Below, in pieces: positions 43,915 through 55,168 of a stretch of DNA of 64,000 nt. This DNA is from Xenopus tropicalis. Lineage: Eukaryota > Chordata > Amphibia > Anura > Pipidae. Location of the stretch: positions 51,783,358 to 51,847,357 of the forward strand of contig NC_030683.2 of assembly GCF_000004195.4 (NCBI RefSeq). The letters are read 5' to 3'. How positions within the stretch are numbered: position 1 is the first letter of the stretch; every line of letters begins with the position of its first letter. The position numbers and the translations under genes are program-made. The notes below the pieces were generated by a model that saw nothing but the letters and a program-made list of their open reading frames with translations, did not search any database and had not been told where the DNA came from.

Positions 43915-44758
43915 ATTGCAAAGGAGCTAGCTCTAGTGCATTTGAAGTCCATATCAAAAAAACAAATCTTGTGATCACTCCATACTCACTGTCCTGTTTC
44001 CTGTGTAATCATTTTGCAAATTTATAACAGTTGGTGATTCAGCACCGTACTGGCTCATTATCCAGAAACATTTTTGAACCATATTCATTGTTTGAACCAT
44101 GCTGTTTTTTACTGCAGACATCTAGTTTTCTAATTATAGAACTCTTCTTGCACGAAAAGACAACTGCATTGCATTTTGTAGATGCAGAAATAAATATTCA
44201 TTTCCAAGATTTCAGACAATAGATTTTTCCAAAAAGGAAGAAGTAGAATATTTGTATTGCTGACAGCTGGCTCATGCAATTAACTAGTATAGCCGGCATT
44301 CCACAACACATTAGGGGTGATCTAGTTATGTTTAGCGAACACTTCCAGGCCTAAACTACTGCCTGATATTTATGGTACACAGTGCAATTGTATTATTTAA
44401 TATTCCTGGAACTTACAAATAAGGGTGTTTAACACTGTAATTTTATTTATGCTGAATTTTTATTGGGAATTTAATACTTTAACAGAAGAACTTGCTGGAT
44501 AGAGGAGTTTTGAAATAACTCTATTCTTCAGTTGTATAGCTTTTCTGCATGGGCATTGAAAGTACTGGGTTTTTTTTGCAGATTATACTAAATTGTGAAA
44601 ATCTAAAGGTTCCATGAAGGATACTGCCAATTTGCAGAGCAATTTGACATAATTGGAAAGCTGGGCAGCAAAATGGAAAACGAGTAATGTTGAAAAGTTC
44701 AAAACGTATAAAAAGTTATGCAGTGCACATATGTATAATATAAATGTGAGTTACACAC
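43915..44758. other. Unassigned, gene-free
   Basis: About 840 bp, AT-rich. TTTGCAGAGCAATTTGACAT near 44632 also occurs near 17585, hinting at an unrecognised old repeat. Confidence 0.45.
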
Positions 44759-44761
44759 TAA

Positions 44762-45203
44762 GGGGCACATTCATGAAAACAAGAGTTTGAATCCCGAATG
44801 GGATAAATTCGAATTGGATACGATAATTTCTTAAGATCGCAAATATCACGAATATGCTTACGAAAAAAATCGTATTAGTCACGATAATATCGTATTGGCG
44901 ATCCGAAAGTCATTAAATTTTCGTACCGAACGATTGTAAACTACATGAAAACCTTTTCGACTTTGATCCTTCTGTGCATGATTTTGGAAGCCTCCAATAG
45001 GAATCAATGGCACTCTGCAGCTCCAACCTGGCCCAAGGAAAGTCACAATAACAAAGCTTGAATGAATCCGAAACTTTGGTACTCGGCACTGCAATACGAT
45101 TTTGTCGCACAAATTTTGTCACAAAGTACGAAAAAGTCACAAAAGCGACAAAAAAGTTGTGGAAAATACGCTTGGAGCATTCGTGGATTAGTAAATCTCC
45201 CCC
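44762..45203. mobile_element. Fold-back MITE, family A copy 2
   Basis: Left GGGGCACATTCATGAAAAC, right TTAGTAAATCTCCCCC, with TAA at 44759-44761 and 45204-45206 as a 3-bp duplication. The interior has cgataa/ttatcg and tacgaaaa runs around a non-palindromic centre (TGATTTTGGAAGCCTCCAAT). Diverged relative of the other family-A copies. Confidence 0.75.
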
Positions 45204-45263
45204 TAAATGTTAGTATGGCGGTATACTTAATTAAGAAGTGACTGGGGATTTTTGAAGATAAGA

Positions 45264-46597
45264 GGGCTGATCCACTAAAGTGCTTTAATACGTGCGCTAT
45301 TTATAGCGTGCGATAAAAATTTTACTCTGTCTAAATTTTTGTCACTTAACGCACAATTCACTATAAGCATACTTGCGCTAATTAACGCGCAATATTGCAT
45401 GCGGCATTTACCGCATGCGTGCTAATTAACGCCTATTATTATGTGCGCTAATAGTCTCCGTGTATAAATAGTAGCATATAAATAGTAGCCACATATAAAT
45501 AGTGCATATAAATAGTAGCATATACATAGTAGCCACATATAAATAGTAGCCACATATACATAGTAGCCACATATAAATAGTAGCTTATAAATAGTAGCCA
45601 CATATAAATAGTGCATATAAATAGTAGCATATACATTGTAGCCGCATATAAATAGTAGCGTATAAATAGTAGCCACATATAAATAGTAGCATATAAATAG
45701 TAGCCACATATAAATAGTGCATATAAATAGTAGCATATAAATAGTAGCCGCATATAAATATTTATATGCTACTATTTATATGCTACTATTTATATGTGGC
45801 TACTATTTATATGCACTATTTATATGTGGCTACTATTTATATGCTACTATTTATATGTGGCTACTATTTATATGCTACTATTTATATGCTACTATTTATA
45901 TGCACTATTTATATGTGGCTACTATTTATATGCTACTATTTATATGCGGCTACTATTTATATGCGGCTACTATTTATATGCTACTATTTATATGCACTAT
46001 TTATATGTGGCTACTATTTATATGCTACTATTTATATGCACTATTTATATGTGGCTACTATTTATATGCTACTATTTATATGCACTATTTATATGTGGCT
46101 ACTATTTATATGTGGCTACTATTTATATGCACTATTTATATGTGGCTACTATTTATATGCTACTATTTATATGTGGCTACTATTTATATGCACTATTTAT
46201 ATGTGGCTACTATTTATATGCTACTATTTATATGCGGCAAACTGGAGGCTACATCACTCTAGGGCCAACACAGACTTGAATAAATAACACTGCAAAGTCC
46301 ATATTTTATTGCCAAAAGCTCATGAACTGTACTTTTCTATAATTATCGCCTGCCTCAAGTAGTTGTTAATTTTCGCATAGTCTAATGCGATATTTAGCAC
46401 GCCAAAGTGTTTGTGAATCATGCGTTAGTATTCTTTTCTGCGCGCTAATTAATGCATGCATTAACATTACCGCATGTGGTTGCGCGCAGATTAACGCATG
46501 CTATAATACTGTAGTGAATTGCGTGCTAATTGTCGCGTCTTTTTTATTTGCAAAAAAAGCGTGCAATAAAAAATAAAGCACTTTAGTGAATCAACCC
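45264..46597. mobile_element. Fold-back element, family D copy 2, enlarged
   Basis: Ends GGGCTGATCCACTAAAGTGC and CACTTTAGTGAATCAACCC are inverted repeats, with CpG-rich arms full of TTAACGC. The core at 46234-46375 matches 11400-11540 of copy 1 in reverse orientation. The element is about twice as long as copy 1 because of a palindromic minisatellite at 45463-46237. No protein is encoded: the long open frames are repeat artefacts. Confidence 0.85.
45463..46237. repeat. Palindromic three-unit minisatellite
   Basis: Left part (45463-45759) and right part (45760-46237) are built from the same units in opposite orientation, meeting at the palindrome CATATAAATATTTATATG (45751-45768). In the right part each unit starts TATTTATATG and ends in CTAC (14 bp, 'a'), TGGCTAC or CGGCTAC (17 bp, 'b') or CAC (13 bp, 'c'). 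The order a-c-b (44 bp) recurs often but is not strict. The right part has about 31 units and the left about 19. All three plus-strand frames are open for more than 150 codons with tyrosine-rich junk (e.g. YLYATIYM), which reflects the repeat and not a gene. Confidence 0.95.
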
Positions 46598-46604
46598 TAA
46601 TTTG

Positions 46605-47345
46605 TCTAATTTCAGGCAATGTCAATTAGTGGCTACTAAAGCAAATAAAGTTCTGTCTTGTATAAAAAAGGGCATGAAAACATAATTTTGCTTCTATGTA
46701 GGCCTCTAGTAAGGCCTCATCTTGAGTATCCAGTACAGTTTTTTGTTCCAGTCCTTAAGAAGGATATTAATGAGCTGGAGGGAGTATATAGACATGTAAC
46801 TAAACTGGTAAAGGGGGTGGAGGATTTAAACTATGAGGTTAGGTTAGACTGTCAAGGTTAGGGTTTTCTCTAAAAAAAAAATGCGCTTGCCAGGGGACAT
46901 GAATACTCTGTAAAAGTACATTAGAGGGATTATAGACAGATAGGAGATGTTCTTTTTTCCCCCATAAAAACCATCAACTCACCAGAGGCCTTCCCTTTAG
47001 ATTAGATGTGCAGAACTTTCATTTGAAGCAGCGTAGGTGTTTTTTTTTTTTTTCTGTAAGGGCAGTGAGATTGTGGAATGTTGTAATGGCTGATTCTGTT
47101 AATGCCTTTAGGAGGGGCTTGGATGATTTCTTGAACAAGCATAATATTCAAGAATGTTGTGATACTAAAATCTACAGTTAGTATTGATGTTGGTGTATAT
47201 AGTTTATATTTGTGAGTATATAGATAGGTAAGTATGGGTCTAAGTGTGTGTGCTGGGGTTCGCTTGAATGGGTTGAATTTGATGGACTTTGGCCTTTTTT
47301 CAACCCAACTCAACTATGTAACTATATATGTAACTATCTGTAGCA
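46605..47345 (+). mobile_element. CR1/L2-type LINE 3' end, subfamily 2
   Basis: Carries the ORF2 C-terminus in two frames: VATKANKVLSCIKKGM, then VRPHLEYPVQFFVPVLKKDI, NELEGVYRHVTKLVKGVEDL (46715-46840), LPGDMNTL..YIRGII and VRLWNVVMADSVNAFRRGLD, then the 3' UTR with GAATGGGTTGAATTTGATGG, TTTTTTCAACCCAACTCAAC and a TATGTAACTAT end. The order matches the RT thumb/C-terminal region of CR1/L2 LINEs. Several frameshifts. It begins almost flush with the family-D end. Confidence 0.85.
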
Positions 47346-48127
47346 ACATTTACTGTATATATGTTTATATTACATAGTCAAGTTCAATCAACAAATACAT
47401 TTCTAGTTTACTAAGGTGTCTTTGCATAAAGCAGATTTTATAAAGCTTAAGAATAATTATTGCAACTTAAATTCAGTGTTACAGCATATAACTTATTTTT
47501 ATTGTTTTTCTAAGTATAAGGTTACAGTGTTCTTATTTTGTGCTTTCCTGTACATGTAGACATGAAATTTCTAGCAGCAAAACATTAGATAGGGATTTAG
47601 CAGCAGAGAATGTAACCATAGTTCAAGGAAAGCTTAGACTTATTTTGAAAATTTCAAAGACAAATCAGGCAGGCATAGCATTAACTGTCTGGGCAGTTTT
47701 ATTATGCAGGAGTTGTGTCTAGAAGCTTTACAGAGGTACATAGCAATCAGTCCTAATGCAAAATCTTATTTTTTATTCACTTTTAAGTCACTCCTTACTA
47801 ACTTTAATTTTAGACAGGTATAGACTTATAGTCCTAATCTGTCTATGTATTACAACACAAATTCACTTGACAATAGGCCAGCACAAAGGCTTGTTTTTGA
47901 TAAGCAAACTGTTATTTGAATGGTTAGATTTAGCTTTAACTATTATAGGCTATTATGAAACTGGCCTGGCTTCAGAATTAATGGTTTCATTTGCTTAATC
48001 TTTAAAGAATAAAAGTTAAACTTTGCAGACCATAAATGTTCACCATAGTTTTGGGTTAAGAAAGGATTCAAAGGGCCCCTATAATCTTGATTTAGTTCAC
48101 TTGTTGATAAGGTTAAATATATAATAT
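47346..48127. other. Unassigned, gene-free
   Basis: About 780 bp, AT-rich. Open frames up to 80 codons with no domain. Confidence 0.45.
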
Positions 48128-48388
48128 AGGTATGGGATCCCTTATCCAGAAAGCTCTGAATTATGGGAAGACCATCTCCAATCGACTCCATTTTTAGCAA
48201 ATAATTCTAATTTTTATCAATTATTTCCTTTTTCTCTGTAGTAATAAAACAATCCTATTGGTTTTGGTTTTATTTAATGTTTAAATTATTTTTTTGTAGA
48301 CTTAAAGTTTGAAGATCCAGATTACAAAAGGTCTTTTATCTGAAAAACCTAGACCCGGAGCATTCTGGATAACAGGTCCCATACCTGT
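48128..48388. mobile_element. Family-E fold-back, complete copy
   Basis: AGGTATGGGATCCCTTATCC at the left, GGATAACAGGTCCCATACCT at the right. Interior TTTTCTCTGTAGTAATAAAA and TCCTATTGGTTTTGG are in family order. About 260 bp, close to the complete copy at 17699 but inverted. Confidence 0.9.
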
Positions 48389-48569
48389 ATAGTTATTGTG
48401 GACATCCCGAATGTCATTGAAAAAGCACTGTAATGGTGGAGTTAGACTGAAATGTAATGTCTGAATTGGTCTCGGCAAAGAGGAGGACTCTGGGCTGGAA
48501 ATAGAAGGCTTGAGCTAAGATTCATTTAGTTAGTCTGTTGGGTTTTTAGCAGAGGCTGACTTAGAAAAA
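48389..48569. other. Unassigned spacer
   Basis: Under 200 bp; nothing recognised. Confidence 0.35.
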
Positions 48570-49545
48570 TTGTAACATAGTAAATTAGGTTGAAAAGACG
48601 TACGCTCAACCATAATGCCTATATATAACCTGCCTAACTGCTAGTTGATCCAGAGGAAGGCAAAAAAAAACTCCATCTGAAGCCTCTCTAAAAAATTACA
48701 TCCTGACTCCAAGATGGCAATCAAACTTGGATCAACTTGTACTAAGAGCTATCTCCCATAACCCTGTATTCCCTCACTTTCTAAAAAGCTATCCAGCCCC
48801 TTCTTAAAGCTATATAATGTATCAGCCAGCATGACTGATTCACAGCTCTCACAGTAAAAAATCCTTTCAGAATATTTAAACAGAACCTCCCTTCTTCTAA
48901 ATGGAGTGGGTGCCCTTGTGTCCGTTGGAGGGACCTACTGGTAAATAAAGCATTAGAGAGGTTATTATATGATCCCCTTATATATTTATACATAGTTATC
49001 ATGTCACCTCTTGAGCGCCTCTTCTCCAGTGTAAACAAACCCAACTTGCCCAGTCTTTCTTCATAACTGAGACTTTACATACCCTTTACCAGCTTAGTTG
49101 CCCTTCTTTGGACCTTCTCTAATTCAATAATGCCCCTTTTAATACAGCTCAAAACCTTGTTTGCCCTTGCAGCTGCTTCCTGGCATTGCTTGCTACAGCC
49201 AAGTTTATTATCTACAAGGACTCCAAGGTCCTTCTCCATTATGGATTTGCCTAGTGCAGTCCCATTAAGGGTATAAGTGGCTTTCATATTTTTACATCCC
49301 AGGTGCATGACCTTACATTTATCCACATTAAATCGCATCTGTCACTTAGCCACCCAGATTGACAGTTTGTCAAGATCTTGCTGCAAGGAAGCTACATCCT
49401 GGATAGACTTGACTGGTCTGCAGAGTTTTGTGTCATCTGCAAACACTGATACATTGCTTATAATACCCTCCCCCAAGTCATTTATGAACAAGTTAAACAC
49501 AAGTGGACCCAGTACAGAACCCTGTGACAGATTGTGACAGATTTT
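48570..49545 (-). mobile_element. CR1 LINE 3' end, longest copy
   Basis: On the minus strand: RT palm motifs, C-terminal region, then a 3' UTR (48780-48570) that mirrors 41390-41629, including AACTAGCAGTTAGGCAGG- and TGAGCGTACGTC-type sequence, ending in TTACTATGTTACAA. 5'-truncated at about 49545, within RT motif 4. Coding content is described separately. Confidence 0.9.
48781..49542 (-). pseudogene. CR1 ORF2 reverse transcriptase remnant
   Basis: A minus-strand frame gives LSQGSVLGPLVFNLFINDLG (RT motif 4), NVSVFADDTKLCRPVKSIQD (FADD catalytic motif, codons at 49443-49432), LQQDLDKLSIWVAK, a stop, MRFNVDKCKVMHLG (motif with NxxKC), LNGTALGKSIMEKDLGVLVD, then ARANKVLSCIKRGIIELEKV, QRRATKLVKGM, a stop, SLSYEERLGKLGLFTLEKRR, RGDMITMYKYIRG. 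The join CIKRGI-IELEKV skips about 38 residues normally present (the LYKSLVRPHLEY region seen at 46715 in the other LINE), an in-frame internal deletion. A few stops; otherwise well preserved. Confidence 0.9.
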
Positions 49546-49568
49546 ATAATGAGTTAATTTGTTATAAA

Positions 49569-49780
49569 TAGTGATGAGGGATTTTTTTCGCCAGGCATGG
49601 ATTTGCAGCGAATTTCCGCATTCTGCAACAAATTGGCCGCGGTCTCGTTAAAAAAAGCGCGGTCGTGTCAGAAAAGCACGGACAACAAAAAAATAGACGT
49701 GGGCAACAAAAAAATCTCACAACAATTGCGTTTCGTGAATTTTATGGCGAAGTGAAACAGGGCAGATTAGCTCATCACTA
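49569..49780. mobile_element. Family-B MITE copy 11
   Basis: Left TAGTGATGAGGGATTTTTTT with GCCAGGCATGGATTTGCAGC, right AGGGCAGATTAGCTCATCAC TA. CpG-containing interior (GCGCGGTCGTGTC). Confidence 0.85.
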
Positions 49781-51599
49781 GTTAAAAACAGCGCACATTT
49801 TTGTGTTAATGAAAAGTTGGTGCTTTCGTTTTGTAGTTCTGAATCAATGCTTTCCTTTAATAGTTCTGAATCAACATATTCCTTATTTATTTATTTTAAT
49901 TTTGTGTGTAGGTTGTGTATTCCACTGAATAGGGCTTATGTGGGGTCTTATTGGATCTTATACTGCATAGGGAGACACACAACAGTAAGTTGTATAGTGG
50001 CCTTTGGTTAAGGTTGGGGCCAATGCTGTGTATATATTGTATATTCAAAAATAGAATTCGTTACTAAGAATTTTTTCTCCATGGTATTGGCTAAATGGGC
50101 AAATTGTAACAGTCAAGCTGTTCATTGCGACACCACTTGTGTACCTTTGGTTTTACTGCATATTGTAAAAACAAAATCAGCTGCTGCTTTTTCTCCACTC
50201 TGTCAGTCTTTTCTTTATCTGTTCCTTATTCATTTATTGTAAATGAGAAGGTTGGTCACCTTTCACATGTTTAAATGAATAGCTTTATGTTCACATGCAA
50301 GTCTTAAGGGGTTGTTTAGTCAAAACAGGGTGCAAGTGCTTGAGAGCTAGGGGGTGCAAGTGAGAGCCCCTTAGTGCTCACTTAACAAGCACATGTGCCC
50401 AGGGGTAAGCTATGTTTTGCACCCTCTGGTTTTAGAGGGTAGCGTATTTGATCATTGCAAATCTGTGTCAGATTATTATATGGTAATCTTGGAGTGAAAG
50501 CTGAACAGCATGTGCATATGCACCACTTTTATTCTTAATAATTGTTTATGTAGATTGCTTTCTCAAAAATTTTACAAACTAGACACATGTGTGCACCATT
50601 TTGAGGTTTACCAACTTTTCAATAAGCATTACATGCAATTAGTGGCACCATACAAGAATATAGATAACTAAACTGTATGAAATATTTTCCAAATACAGAC
50701 CAACAATGGCAAAGAACAGGTGTTTCTCAAACTCCATAAATGTAGAATATGATGATGTACCATTTAAAGTATGACAACTATATCTGGAGCAAATAAAATA
50801 TCTTTGTTAATATATTCTCAGTTTAGCACACAGGTTCCTTTTTGATGGGTGCTTTGTTTAGGCTACATAAAAGCATTATGACACACAAGAGCAGCAGTGG
50901 TGTAACTACATGGTGCTGCCCCCCCCCCCCCCGCACACATAGCTAACCCTACCCTGACCCATCTTCCTGCCCACTTGCATCCCCAGCTCCCCACCAGCTC
51001 TCAGGTAGAGCACTAGAGCCATTAATATGTAAATTATAGCAATAGTGCTTAGTGATGCAATCAGTTATAGTCAATGCTCAGTGATTTAGTTTGTCACATG
51101 ACTCTCTGAAACTTGTGTATAATAAATATTGTACCCCCTGAGAATAATAGGAGTCACTTCAAGGTTCCAAGCTCTATATAAAACCACAAGACCTTTATCC
51201 TTGTAATCATAAAACTCCTTATTTACGTATAATATCTTAATGTAACTATGTAGATATGTACATGAAATATAGTAGTAGGGTCAATGCCTTAGTGAGCAAA
51301 AAAAGTGACATACAGTAAAAAGTTTGGTACATCACAGGACTTAAGAAAGATTTAATGGGGAGGCGACCTGTCATGGTGGATGTGGCCTAATGTTTTGCAT
51401 TATTTGTAAACTTTTTGTGTATGTATAGATTACTTTCAGTTCTAGTAACTCTTAGCAACTAATCAATGTATCAAGGAATGTAGGCCTCCGAATAGTTGAC
51501 TAGTTATACTACCTGTTGAACACTTGCTAAGAATAATTAAAATGTTACTTAACTGTTCCATGTAATTTACATTTTTGGGCTACTTTATAAACATTCATT
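49781..51599. other. Unassigned, gene-free
   Basis: About 1.8 kb. 50300-50420 contains repeated GTGCAAGTG and GAGAGC words. C-run at 50919-50932. No gene or recognised element. Confidence 0.45.
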
Positions 51600-51960
51600 T
51601 ACGAGTTTTTACAGTGATGCAAGTTTTTTTGCTCTAAAACTTTAAATTTAAATTATGGTTTTGCTAATATTCAAAATTTATTATGTTTATGTAAAAATAG
51701 TAGGAGTTGGCCTAGTAAAATGCAGAAATTTTTTTTAATTCAAGTTTTTAGGATTTTTGAAAGTTTGTAGACTTGTTGAAAATAATGAGTAGAATATGAT
51801 TTTGCCGTGTCCAAGGTTTATTCATGTTTTTAATCAATCAAATTTTGAGATTCAAGTTTTGTAATAAATAAGACTCACATTTGAGTTTTATGAGTTTTTG
51901 AATTTTTTTTCAAATTAAAAAAAACTTAAAAATTCACAAACTTGATTTTTGAAAAATATG
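51600..51960. mobile_element. AT-rich fold-back, family J copy 3 (diverged)
   Basis: Starts TTTACGAGTTTTTACAGTG, with centre ATGTAAAAATAGTAGGAGTT GGCCTAG, reminiscent of the family-J centre, flanked by ttttt/aaaaa arms (TTGAGTTTTATGAGTTTTTG near 51882). Decayed, so low certainty. Confidence 0.4.
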
Positions 51961-52378
51961 TGTCCCCCAGTTTTATATTGTTTTTATTGGTATGGTAAAT
52001 TCTGTATATAACCAAACACTAAACACAGGATTATTTTCCACGACATAATTTGATACCATGCTTATTACCTCTTATATCTCGTTAACAGTAATTGGCTAGT
52101 TTTAGACATATCCAGCAGAAGTTGACTACTGCTAGACTACTCACTAATTTTGAATAATGTCTGTTAAAAGTTTATAATTTCTTTTCCTGAACAAAAATAT
52201 AAATAATTATTTTATTCCATATTTCCTCAGTGAAACTGTCACATTGACATTTCAGTTAGTAACAGAAATACTCTTATTTTCTAAAAAAGACCAGTCAGAC
52301 CTTTCAGTTTTTGAAGTAATGCTTTACTAAATAAAAATGACAATTGGCATGATTTTTTTAAATAATATATATAAATAT
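51961..52378. other. Unassigned spacer
   Basis: About 420 bp, AT-rich, nothing recognised. Confidence 0.4.
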
Positions 52379-52480
52379 TTACATAGTTACATAGGGGTGA
52401 AAAAGCCCCTTCAAGTTCAAAGTCCACCAAGTTCAGCCCTTCCAAGTAAACCCAGCACACACAACCAATACTTACCAATC
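52379..52480 (-). mobile_element. CR1/L2-type LINE 3' tail fragment
   Basis: Minus strand: TGTGTGTGCTGGGTTTACTT, GGCTGAACTTGGTGGACTTT, GGGGCTTTTTCACCCC, then TATGTAACTATG. Same subfamily as 46605-47345 (which has the equivalent TGGGTTGAATTTGATGGACT). Only the last 100 bp. Confidence 0.75.
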
Positions 52481-53197
52481 TATAGATTGGTAATATGTTG
52501 CTGAACTGTTCTAATGTCTTCTGCCTTTACTTCAGCCTTGTGTGGTCTAATACCTTACATGTAATTGTATGACAAGTAATGTTGCTCATGTAAATAAACG
52601 GATACTTTTGAAACATTTTGAAAAACCATATATTCTTTTCACTTGTCATTAAAGGGAGGAGAATGATAGAGAGGAAATTCAGACATGACACATGATAAAT
52701 TCAGAAAATCTTTGTATGGCATATAGGCACTTCAACAATTTAAATTATTTAAAAAATCTATAAATCATCTTTTTAATTAAAGAGAAAATATACCCCATTT
52801 TACATGAGACTATTCAGTTGGGTTTATGTAGAATAAGTGCTTAAACAGTATGTGGATTTACAGATTTTAATAAAGATTTACTGTACTTTTGTTTCACACA
52901 AACATACACTGGGAGTAATTTAATTCTCTCCCTAACATTGTAAAGTAATAGATTCTAGGACTTTCAGGCTCTCTGTTTAAAACAGTGGGTGGAGCACAAA
53001 TCCATCAGAAAGCAAAGGGACTTGGTTGACTTTTCTTGATGTTTGCTTTAAATGAAGAGAAGAAATAGGACAGCCTTAAGTCTTAATAACTTATTTTATT
53101 TCCGTAACTCTCCCTGTATGATCGCTAATTCCTTTTGTATTATGGGGGCTTCTCACATGTTTTTACAGTTTCCATGTTTTATGTATTATCTGTCTGA
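52481..53197. other. Unassigned, gene-free
   Basis: About 720 bp of AT-rich DNA. No gene. Confidence 0.45.
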
Positions 53198-53622
53198 TTA
53201 AAGGAACAGTAACACCAAAAAATGAAAGCGCTTTAAAGTAATAAAAATATAATGCACTGTTGCCCTCCACTGGTAAAACTGGTGTGTTTGCTACAGTAAC
53301 ACTACTATAATTTATATAATAAGCTGCTTTGTAGCCATAGGGGCAGCCATTCAAGCTGGAAAAAAGGAGAAAAGGCACAGGTTACATAGCAGATAACAGA
53401 TAAGTTCTATAGAATACAATTGTGTTTTATCTGTTATCTGCTATGTGCCTGTGCCCTTTCTTCTTTGAATGGCTGCCTCCATGGCTACACAGCGGCTTAT
53501 TTATATAAATTATAGTAGACTTTCTGAAGTAAACACACAACTTTTACCAGTGCAGGGCAGCAGCACATTATATTTTAGCTACTTTTATACACTTTCATTT
53601 TTTGATGTTACTGTTCCTTTAA
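53198..53622. mobile_element. T2/Kolobok-type MITE copy 1 (family F)
   Basis: Ends TTAAAGGAACAGTAACACCA and TGATGTTACTGTTCCTTTAA are inverted repeats beginning and ending in TTAA, the target of Kolobok/T2 elements. The arms run inward (CACTGTTGCCCTCCACTGGT / ACCAGTGCAGGGCAGCAGCA; GCTGCTTTGTAGCCATAGGG / ATGGCTACACAGCGGC) to a central GATAACAGATAAGTTC. 425 bp, non-coding. Confidence 0.9.
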
Positions 53623-54415
53623 TATCTTACAATTAGCTGATTATTTTGTGTTTTTGCTTTCTATTCTGTGTTTCTAGCAACTGGACAGGCTTTTTCTCTA
53701 TTGCATGATACCTCAATGAGCTTTTGAAAAATAAATGGAACTGTCAGATACAATTTCAGTCTTATATAAACATAGTGGGAAAAAGATGATATGCCAAAAC
53801 CTACTCAGAAATATTGTTGAACATAGCAGGTGACTTTTGGAAAATTACACTTTCTATTCTGTTTCTGTTCAAAACTTATTGTGCTGGAGTTATTGCGGCA
53901 TTTTCAAATACTAATAAGAATTAATAAGAAAATGTGTATCCAATGTGCTTTTGAAAATCGATGACTTAAACTAGCTAATATGTAAGAACATTTTTGTTAA
54001 TCTACTTTGGAAATTACAGCCAGACCCGGCACCTGACACTAATAAGCAACCTATGTCAGCATTTGCTCTTGTAGATAAAGTGTTGGGTTAAGAAAGAAAC
54101 AAAATAAGGAGTTATTCCACCAAAAATAATTCACTAGGGTATTATTGTACAGATTGCTTACAGCCCAGTGTCCTTGGAATTCCATTATTTGCTGGGGGGG
54201 GGGGGGGTGCATGTGTGTCTGTGTGTTCTCATCAAGTAGTTTTGTTATTGGCCACCCCAGCATAAAAGCTACAAATGAAAACACAATTCTTTGATAGCCT
54301 GCAGCTCATACTTAACATGCATCAATTAATCATTAATCAGTTCAGTGAAAGAAGGTGTTATCTCTAAATTGAATGACAAGGACAGGGTAAGCTATTCAAA
54401 CCAATTTTTCAGAGT
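53623..54415. other. Unassigned; G-run
   Basis: About 790 bp between two T2 MITEs. G-run at 54195-54207 followed by a TG-rich patch. No gene. Confidence 0.45.
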
Positions 54416-54836
54416 TTAAAGGAACAGTAGCACCAAAAAATAAAAAAAACTTTAAAGTAATAAAAATATAATGCACTGTTGCCCTGCACTGGTAAAATTG
54501 GTGTGTTTGCTACAGTAACACTACTATAATTTATATAATAAGCTGCTGTGTAGCCATGGGGGCAGCCATTCAAGCTGGAAAAAAGGAGAAAAGGCACAGG
54601 TTACATAGCAGATAACAGATAAGTTCTGTAGAAATCAATAGTGTTTTTTCTGTTATCTGCTATGTGCCTGTGCCTTTTCTCCATTGAATGGCTGCCCCCA
54701 TGGCTACACAGCAGCTCATTTATATAAATTATAGTAGACTTTCTGAAGTAAATACACAACTTTTACCAGTGCAGGGCAGCAGCACATTATATTTTAGTTA
54801 CTTTTATACACTTTAATTTTTTGGTGTTACTGTTAA
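54416..54836. mobile_element. T2/Kolobok-type MITE copy 2 (family F)
   Basis: Same element and orientation as 53198-53622, differing by scattered substitutions. Left TTAAAGGAACAGTAGCACCA. The right end reads GTGTTACTGTTAA, lacking the CCTTT of the normal TTCCTTTAA terminus, so this copy has a damaged end. Confidence 0.9.
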
Positions 54837-54875
54837 GGACCTGTATTCAATGCTTAAAGCAGTTTCTCTCTTTAA

Positions 54876-55165
54876 GGGCTCTGGCACACAGGGAGATTAG
54901 TCGCCCATGACAAATCTCCCTTGTCGCGGGCGACTAATCTCCCCGAAATGCCATCCCACTGGCGAAAATGTAAATCGCAGGTGGGATTGGCATATGCGGT
55001 GCCTTGAGAGGAAACTTCTCCGATTTCGGGGAAATCATGGCGCCGCGTATGCCATCCCACCCGCGATTTACTTTTTCGCCAGTGGGATGGCATTTCGGGG
55101 AGATTAGTCGCCCGCGACAAGGGAGATTTGTCATGGGGGACTAATCTCCCCGTGTGCCGCAGCCC
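54876..55165. mobile_element. Fold-back element, family G copy 2
   Basis: Left GGGCTCTGGCACACAGGGAG, right TCTCCCCGTGTGCCGCAGCCC, with TAA at 54873-54875 and 55166-55168 as a 3-bp duplication. Long, nearly perfect arms: ATTAGTCGCCCATGACAAAT, CCCCGAAATGCCATCCCACT, GATTTACTTTTTCGCCAGTG. Both strands contain similar open frames because of the palindrome. PIF/Harbinger-type by its duplication. Confidence 0.9.
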
Positions 55166-55168
55166 TAA

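Noticed and set aside
45766..46287. Open frames of 160-173 codons in all three plus frames (and two of about 100 on the minus strand)
   Set aside because: They are the palindromic minisatellite read in different phases. The products are the same Tyr/Leu/Ile-rich repeat, with no start context or domain.
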